Origin: Symbiodinium natans
Taxonomy: Eukaryota; Sar; Dinophyceae; Suessiales; Symbiodiniaceae
Assembly: GCA_905221605.1 (NCBI GenBank)
Contig: CAJNDS010002198.1
Span: 414,176 to 478,175, forward strand
Direction of reading: 5' to 3'
DNA length: 64,000 nucleotides
The notes beneath the pieces were generated by a model. That model did not search any database. It was given only the letters and a program-made list of their open reading frames with translations, and had not been told where the DNA came from. The translations under genes and the position numbers were made by a program. This document shows positions 21,585 through 29,400 of this stretch, piece after piece (position 1 is the stretch's first letter; each line of letters begins with the position of its first letter).

Positions 21585-22020
21585 GCTAGGGGTTTAGGGG
21601 TTTAGGGGTTTAGGGGTTTAGGGGTTTAGGGGTTTAGGGGTTTAGGGGTTTAGGGGTTTAGGGGTTTAGGGGTTTAGGGGGTTAGGGGGTTAGGGGTTTA
21701 GGGGTTTAGGGGTTTAGGGGTTTAGGGGTTTAGGGGTTTAGGGGTTTAGGGGTTTAGGGGTTTAGGGGTTTAGGGGTTTATTTAGGGGTTTATTTAGGGG
21801 TTTATTTAGGGGTTTATTTAGGGGTTTATTTAGGGGTTTATTTAGGGGTTTAATTAGGGGTTTAATTAGGGGTTTAATTAGGGGTTTAATTAGGGGTTTA
21901 ATTAGGGGTTTAATTAGGGGTTTAATTAGGGGTTTAATTAGGGGTTTAGGGGTTTAGGGGTTTAGGGGTTTAGGGGTTTAGGGGTTTAGGGGTTTAGGGG
22001 TTTAGGGGTTTAGGGGTTTA
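21585..22020. repeat. TTTAGGGG octamer array with nested 12 bp derivatives
   Basis: About 24 copies of TTTAGGGG are followed by about 7 copies of TTTATTTAGGGG, then about 9 copies of TTTAATTAGGGG, then about 10 of TTTAGGGG again. Each derivative is homogeneous, so it arose once and was multiplied locally. Confidence 0.95.
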
Positions 22021-22084
22021 GGGTTTTGGGTTTTGGGTTTTAGGGTTTAGGTTTAGGGTACTCTGCGTTTGGGGTTGAGGGACA

Positions 22085-22206
22085 AAGTGGTGCTTCCAGC
22101 TCCGCTGGGAACTCCAGGGCCACACGTGGCTTTTTGTATCCGGCATCCTATACGTCAAGGAATCGCGGACGACAAAGAACTTGGACAGCAAGTGTTCTCG
22201 AATCAC
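22085..22206 (-). CDS. Exon-like island
   Basis: After GTTAAG the minus strand reads VIREHLLSKFFVVRDSLTYR then MPDTKSHVWPWSSQRSW. Strong coding composition. The left border is not resolved. It may be an upstream exon of the HAD gene or a separate gene; family not recognised. Confidence 0.5.
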
Positions 22207-22504
22207 CTTAACCCTGAACCCTAAACCCTAAACCCTAAAGTGTGAGATGCCCTTGTGGACGCTCCGCGACTCCCTATGCTGCACCAGAGAAGTTTAAATG
22301 CTCGTGAAGGCTTTGCAGGCGTGGCCATGTGCAGCCCTAAACCCTAAACCCTAAACCCTAGGGTTTTGAGCCTTAAAGAACTCAACCAGCCAAGCCAGAG
22401 GCCCTCACAGCCAAAAATGCAGAAGTTCTCTGCCTTGATAAAATGCTTCCGGGTTCCTGTTTTGCTCTCTGCTACAAAACCCTTCTATGCCAAGTTGCCC
22501 GGCT

Positions 22505-22620
22505 CCCTAAACCCTAAACCCTAAACCCTAAACCCTAAACCCTAAACCCTAAACCCTAAACCCTAAACCCTAAACCCTAAACCCTAAACCCTAAACCCTA
22601 AACCCTAAACCCTAAACCCA
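22505..22620. repeat. CCCTAAA tract
   Basis: About 16 perfect CCCTAAA units. Confidence 0.97.
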
Positions 22621-22817
22621 TGCTAAGTTTGCTTCAGGCAGCAGGAACCCAGAATGCTAAGTTCTGTTTTCAGAACATGAGAATACTTTTGCAAAAATGA
22701 CGAGATGATTGGAATTGGAATGCTCTTTGGTCAGTAACTCGCGGCCTCCAGGAGACCGCTGCATCCCTTTAAGGGATGCAAGAAAATTCGGAGTTCAAGG
22801 GCTGTTCAAAAATTGGA

Positions 22818-22960
22818 AGTTTAGGGTTTAGGCTTTAGGCTTTAGGCTTTAGGCTTTAGGCTTTAGGCTTTAGGCTTTAGGCTTTAGGCTTTAGGCTTTA
22901 GGCTTTAGGCTTTAGGCTTTAGGCTTTAGGCTTTAGGCTTTAGGCTTTAGGCTTTAGGCT
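22818..22960. repeat. Homogeneous TTTAGGC variant array
   Basis: About 19 copies of TTTAGGC, a one-base variant, directly follow a single TTTAGGG. Confidence 0.95.
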
Positions 22961-23103
22961 GCACATCTCGCAATCTGGTGGCTCGTTAAACCGAAATGTG
23001 TTCAGCCTGTTTTGAGGAAAAGGCGGTCAAACACCACATGACTCACAACACAGGCAAGCTGATCCACATGAGCTGAATGGCTTCCAAAACTGCCAAGCTG
23101 CAG

Positions 23104-23461
23104 TCACTGGCTGCGGCAGGAAAGGGTGGGCCGTATCATGGTCTCATTCCACCAGTCCTCTCGAATGCAATTCTCGCCCAGTGGGGGGCTCCCGGTAGCT
23201 TCCACCAGAGCCGAGACGATGTGGTCTGGAGCCACCACGTCCTTTGCAAAGTCCTCGGCGGTCTGCCCGCGCGCGTTCTGAAGGTCGGTTCTTGCACCTG
23301 CTGCCAGCAACACCAAGGTTGCCTCGAAGCAGCCGCTTAGGATGCTGCACATCAGGGGCGTGGCATCATACTGATGGTAGGCATAGTTGCTGAGCATGGA
23401 GTTCTGAGACAAGTTCAGGCGATGCTTCATGCTCAAAGCCGCGAAGATCACGCCAAGGACG
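23104..23461 (-). CDS. SHQW-ankyrin gene, last exon
   Basis: Starts after TTCTTCAG and reads VLGVIFAALSMKHRLNLS, then YHQYDATPLMCSILSGCFEA, TLVLLAAGARTDLQNARGQT and AEDFAKD, which is one full ankyrin repeat and part of the next. Stop at 23104. The frame stays open upstream of 23461, so the acceptor is a guess. Confidence 0.7.
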
Positions 23462-26400
23462 CTGAAGAAGGGAACGTCTTGCTGATGGTTCCTTCTCATG
23501 CAGGGCACTGGACCCTGCCAGACTTGCAACAAAAGATGCGTCAACGTAGCACAAATCAAGACTTCCTAGTTCTTTCAATAAACCAAGGGGAAACACGATC
23601 TCGAAGCATTTCAAGCGGTTCGTGGGTCTGCAGTGGTTTGCCATGTCATCAACATGCGGTATCTTGGGGTTCCGATAACCAGGGTTATGGCATTTTGAGG
23701 CGGGCACTTGTCGCAGTGCCCTCTTGCGGAAGTCTCGCGTGCTGGGGGCACAGGCACGAACACGGCATTGCCCAAACAGACCCCCCCCCCCTCTTAAATT
23801 CTGAAATCCAGGGACCCGAAGCCCTGAACCCCGAAGCACCAACCCCCAAACACCCAAGGTCCAGAAGTCAGGAATTAGTGAGGGGAAGCCTCTTTTGGTG
23901 GGTGTTTATTTTAGGGAGGCAGAGAAACAGGCACGGGGTTCAAGGATCTGGGCTTTCGCGCTTGAGGTTACCTTCACTTGGGCTCTTCAACAACAACAGA
24001 GCTTGACTCAACAGCATCCCAGGTTCACATCTGCGTTCGCTTCGATCCTTACATGCCGACCGAGCTTCCTGTTGCAATAAAAAGAGGGCTAAGGGCTGAG
24101 GGTTTAGGGTTTAGGGCTTAAAGAGGAAAGTCCTTTGGACAACACCAAGGATAAGCCTCCTACACCTGGTAAGCCCTAAGCCCTAAGCCCTAAACCCTAA
24201 ACCCTAAACCCTAAACCCTAAACCCTAAACCCTAACTCCATTCCAAAGGGCAGTGCTTTCACCATCGGGGCGGAGCTTCCGCCGTGAATGAAGGTCGCAT
24301 GAAGCCCCAGTGAGATCGTGCGCTTCGTGACATACGGCAACCTGCATCACCCCTAAACCCTAAACCCCAAACCCCAAACCCCTAAACCCTAAACCCTAAA
24401 CCCTAAACCCCTAAACCCTAAACCTTCCAGCCAAGAAGCAGCTCTCTCATGCACCCTGTTGATCCCGACATACAGGTCAACTCGAAGGGGGAGTGTCCCA
24501 GCAGATTGGGCTCCAAGCAGCTGCAGCCGGCATTCCTCAGTAGGGTTTAGGGTGTAGGGTGTAGGGTGTAGGGTGTAGGGTTTAGGGTTTAGGGTTTAGG
24601 GTTTAGGGTTTAGGGTTTAGGGTTTAGGGTTTAGGGTTTAGGGTTTAGGGTCCAGAGTACTTGGAGGTTCGTGGTACTTATTAACCAATTATAACTGTAC
24701 TTACAACGGCCCCTGAAGTGCCCTAGTCTGTTGGAAAAGTTCAGTTTTAAGTACAGTTACACTTGGCTAATAAGTATCATGAACCTCCGACTATGGGTCT
24801 TCAGTTTCGGGCTTCATAACAGGGGGGTGCCCAGATAACCTAAGGTGTCTTCTTGGGATGTTCCTCCTTACACTAGCAGTCTGTTCCCACGTGTCATTTT
24901 GTAAAAGGGGCAATTCGCGGGCCACATGTACATCATCTGTGCCCCTGCTAGATACTTGCCAGATGAAGTCGACCATCTAGTGCTCTTCTGTCAGCCCATG
25001 ATGAAGCCCCAGAGCCCTGCATTAAGGAGTGCAAGGTTTAGGGTTTAGGGTTTAGGGTTTAGGGTTTAGGGTTTAGGGTTTAGGGTTTAGGGTTTAGGGT
25101 TTAGGGTTTAGGGTTTAGGGTTTAGGGTTTAGGGTTTAGGGTTTAGGGTTTAGGGTTTAGGGTTTAGGGTTTAGGGTTTAGGGTTTAGGGTGGGATCCTG
25201 GAAGGAATATTTGCTGTCTAACGCTTCAGGCAGCTGAGGCACAGGAGAATGTCAATACCGTCCAGATTGCTGCCGATCGCCGCCCAGTGCATTGGAGTGG
25301 CATTGATAGAATCCTTGATTGCTCATGCCAGGTAAACCCTAAACCCTAAACCCTCAACCCGAAACCCTAAACCCTAAACCCTAAACCCTAAACCCTAAAC
25401 CCTAAACCCTAGCACCAGTATTGAGGACTGAGAGCAGAGCCGCCCTCCTGGAACCCCAGAATTTTCAGTGCTGAAACTCAGGAAGCTCATCGAGCGTGCG
25501 TCCACAAGGGCCGCCAAAAGACTGAGTCCGACCCTATCCTTCTCAAAGTGCAAAACCAAAGCCCTGCACAACAAAACCATTACAAAAAAAGACATAAGGT
25601 GTAGGGTTTAGGGTTTAGGGTTTAGGGTTTAGGGTTTAGGGTTTAGGGTTTAGGGTTTAGGGTTTAGGGTTTATGGTTTGTGGTGTAGGGTTTCGGGTAA
25701 CTCCGCAGACCAAGTGCCAAGATTCCAACCTAAGTCTCAATCCACCTGTTGTCCGAATCCTTTAACCCAAACCTTATGCCTTCAACCCCACACCTTATAG
25801 GGTTTGGGGTTTACGATTCGGTTTAGGACCCTAACTGCAAACCCAACACCGCACTGCAACCGAGAGACCTTCCGCGCTAAGTCGGCCTTGCACTCAATGA
25901 GCAAGCGAAGGGCTTCGTTGTGTCCCAGGAACCTGAAATATTGGGACTTTTCAGCTTCGGTCAACCCTCAATCGAGCCCCCTCTACCAACGAATCTCCCC
26001 TGTCTCGGGCTTAGGGCTAGCTGGTGCCGAAACCTATTTCGAGCCTAAGGCCCCCGCACACACTTTCCCAAAAAGCCTTCTGATAAAAGCGCTGCTTCAG
26101 TTAAAGCTGGGAACGCGCACATATGCGGCACACCCGTCCGGGGCATGAAGTGGTAGAGGGGGTCCTCCTTTAAAATCACATCGTTCATGTCCGCACCTGG
26201 AAGTGAACAGGCTAGCACGGTTTAGGGTTTAGGGTTTAGGGTTTAGGGTTTAGGGTTTAGGGTTTAGGGTTTAGGGTTTAGGGTTTAGGGTTTAGGGTTT
26301 AGGGTTTAGGGTTTAGGGTTTAGGGTTTAGGGTTTAGGGTTTAGGGTTTAGGGTTTAGGGTTTAGGGTTTAGGGTTTAGGGTTTAGGGTTTAGGGTTTAG

Positions 26401-29400
26401 GGTTTAGGGCACCAAAACTTCTCGCAGGGAAGCTTCAAGAACCCTAAAACCATAACTCTAAACTCCGAGACTATAGCGCAGACCCCTCTCTGCACTCTCT
26501 GCAACTTCGTATGTGGGATGCTGCTGGGCGACTGGGTCTTCTTACAAGAAAGCCACGTAGGGTTTAGGGTTTCGGGTGTTAAGTTTAGGGGATAACCCTA
26601 AACCCTAAACCCTAAACCCTAAACCCTAAACCCTAAACCCTAAACCCTAAACCCTAAACCCTAAACCGCAGCTCTAAGGTCCTTAAGGGAGGGGGGGGTT
26701 TAGAAAGGTAACCCCCAATGTTCTGGAAGGCTCTGTGAGGATCCCTAAAGGTTCCCTGGTCCTGTTCCCCCATGAGGCCGCCCCCCATTAAGGACCTCAT
26801 TAGGGTTTAGGGTTTAGGGTTTAGGGTTTAGGGTTTAGGGTTTAGGGCTTAGGGCTTAGGGCTTCGGGTTTAGGGTTTAGGAGGGTTTAGAGTTTAGGGT
26901 TTAGGGCACACTCCCGGAAAGGGAACCCACTCATGCCCCTTCCACCCTCATGTGCCCTGCCATCAAGCTCTTTCAGACACCTCCCTTGGACCCAAACTCT
27001 AAACAACCTCTCGCTAGAAATACAGATCGCCTGTGCGAAGCCAAGAAGTACCAAAACTCCCAACACACCCAATACATGGACGCTAAACCAGATCCAACAG
27101 TTCAAAGCTTGGGGCTTCGGATTTCGGGTTGCAAGTTGAGGGTTTAGGGTAGCCCCCCTCCTAAACCCTCAACCCTCAACCCTCAACCCTAAACCCTAAA
27201 CCCTCAACCCTCAACCCTAAACCCTAAACCCTAAACCCTAAACCCCTGGCCCACCGTGTTCAAGGAGACTGGCGATGAGCATAGGGCTCCCGTCCAGCGC
27301 AGCGAAGCAAATCGGCGTCCACCCTTCCGCCGTGCGCTCCTGCGGACCCCGCCCTTCGCACTGCTTTGGGTCTTAGGGTTTAGGGCTTAGGGCTTAGGGC
27401 TTAGGGCTTAGGGCTTAGGGCTTAGGGCTTAGGGCTTAGGGCTTAGGGCTTAGGGCTTAGGGCTTAGGGCTTAGGGCTTAGGGCTTAGGGCTTAGGGCTT
27501 AGGGCTTAGGGCTTAGGTCTAGGGATCACTTCACCAAACTGCCCCATCAACCCCGAACCCTAAACCAGGTTTGGCCACCCTCAACCCCCTTTCAAAGGCA
27601 CAAACAACCCAAAGGCTCGAAGCAGGCCTTCATAAACCCCTCTTGCAGGTTCATGCGTCGTGAGAAGTGGGGTTATTAGTAGAGTTACTATTGCCGTGGC
27701 TGATTCGACCCTAAACCCTAAACCCTAAACCCTAAGCCCTGAACCCCTAAACCCTAGACCCTAAACCCTAAACCCTAAACCCTAAACCCTGAACCCCAAA
27801 CCCTAAACCCTAAACCCTAAACCCTAAACCCAACCTTTCTTAGGAACCCTGAACCCTAAACCCTAAAGCATAAGGCCGAAGCTTGAGCAGTCGAGGAGCC
27901 GTCACCTCTTGGAAGCCATTCCTTGCTGGGTTTAGGGTTTAGGGTTTAGGGTTTAAGGTTTAGGGTTTCGGGTTTAGGGCCTAGGGTTTTGGGTTTAGGG
28001 CTTAGGGCTTAGGGATTAGGGCTTAGGTCTTAGGGCTTAGGGCTTAGGGCTTAGCCTAGCTGGGGCTGCTAAACAAATGACGCTTCGGACTTTTTGGTTT
28101 TGCAGCGTATTCCTTCAAGCAGAACGCTTGGCTGCACTTAGGAGGGTAAACTAAATTTTTCGTATTAAGAAACCCAATAAACCCAAAAAGGCGAAGGATC
28201 TAAAGTTACAGTAAAGCCCCACAGAGAACAACATTCCCACGGAACTCTGCTAGCCATCGAAAGTCACACTGAACCCCAGATGGATTTTGCCCTGATTGCA
28301 GGTGCATGTAACCCGCAGGTGTAGCGAGAGTGCCAGGTCTGCAGAACAGTGTCCCTGTCACCTAACTCTAAACCTTAACCTTACACCCTAACCCCTACTC
28401 CTTTCAGCCCTCCAACATTCATCCCTCTTCTATATTTTGTTGATTGAGAACTTCCCCTCATTCAGAACAATGATGATTACAAATCCGAGATGAGAACATC
28501 ATCAACTGATTTAAGGGGATACTGGAGTCTCCATAAACCCGAACCCTACCCCCCCAAGCCCTGAAACCTTAAATGTTCGGGTTCCTATCAGGTGCCGCTG
28601 GGAACCTCTCCGAAACCCTAAATCCCAAACCTCAAACCCTAAACCCCCAACCCTCAACCCTAAACCCTGAACCCCACATGATGGTTCTTGGCCCAGCATC
28701 AAGTGCATGAAGAGCGCCAGGTCATAGGCGGCCGGATCTTGAAAATCGCATTGGAAGCCGGGCACTACATCCACAATTCCTAGCATTTGACGGAGGTGTT
28801 GGAGGGAAGCGTTTAGGCCAGTTAAGGCTTCATGATTTAGGGTTTAGGGTTTAAAGTTTAGGGTTTAGGGTTTGAGGTTTAGGGTTTAGGAAGGCTTTCG
28901 CATAAGCGGGGCAGGATCCAGGCATTTTCGAGGCTGTGGGGGCAGAAGAGGGCGAGTTTCGGGGAGTAGGGTTTATAGGGTGTAAGGTTTGTGTTCAGGG
29001 GTTTCACCCTAAACCCAAACTCCCAAACATCCCCAAAACCCTAAACCCTAAACCCTAAACCCCCATACCCTAAGCCTAAACCCTAAATCCCACACATCCC
29101 TGCAAAGCAATATGAAAGATGAGCTTCGATCGATGGGGAGGCCTCGGAGGTGAATCCGCTGTGAGTTGAGGAGTATGCGATAATCGTGGAGCTCACCACC
29201 TGGGAGTTAGGGGAGGGTCGGAAGTTTGGAGCTTCAGGACATTCTAGGGCGTTAGGGTTTTGGGGTTTAGGGGTTTAGGGTGCAGATCTTCGGGATGATT
29301 GAGGCATCTGGCGTTCCAGGGCTTGATTTGATCTTTTGTGCTTACTTTGTCGGTTACTTATGGGGGGGAAGCAGTTTGGGACAGGCGCACATTTTCTTAG

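Noticed and set aside
21585-22020. CRISPR-like regular array
   Set aside because: There are no spacers; it is a direct tandem repeat of 8 and 12 bp units.
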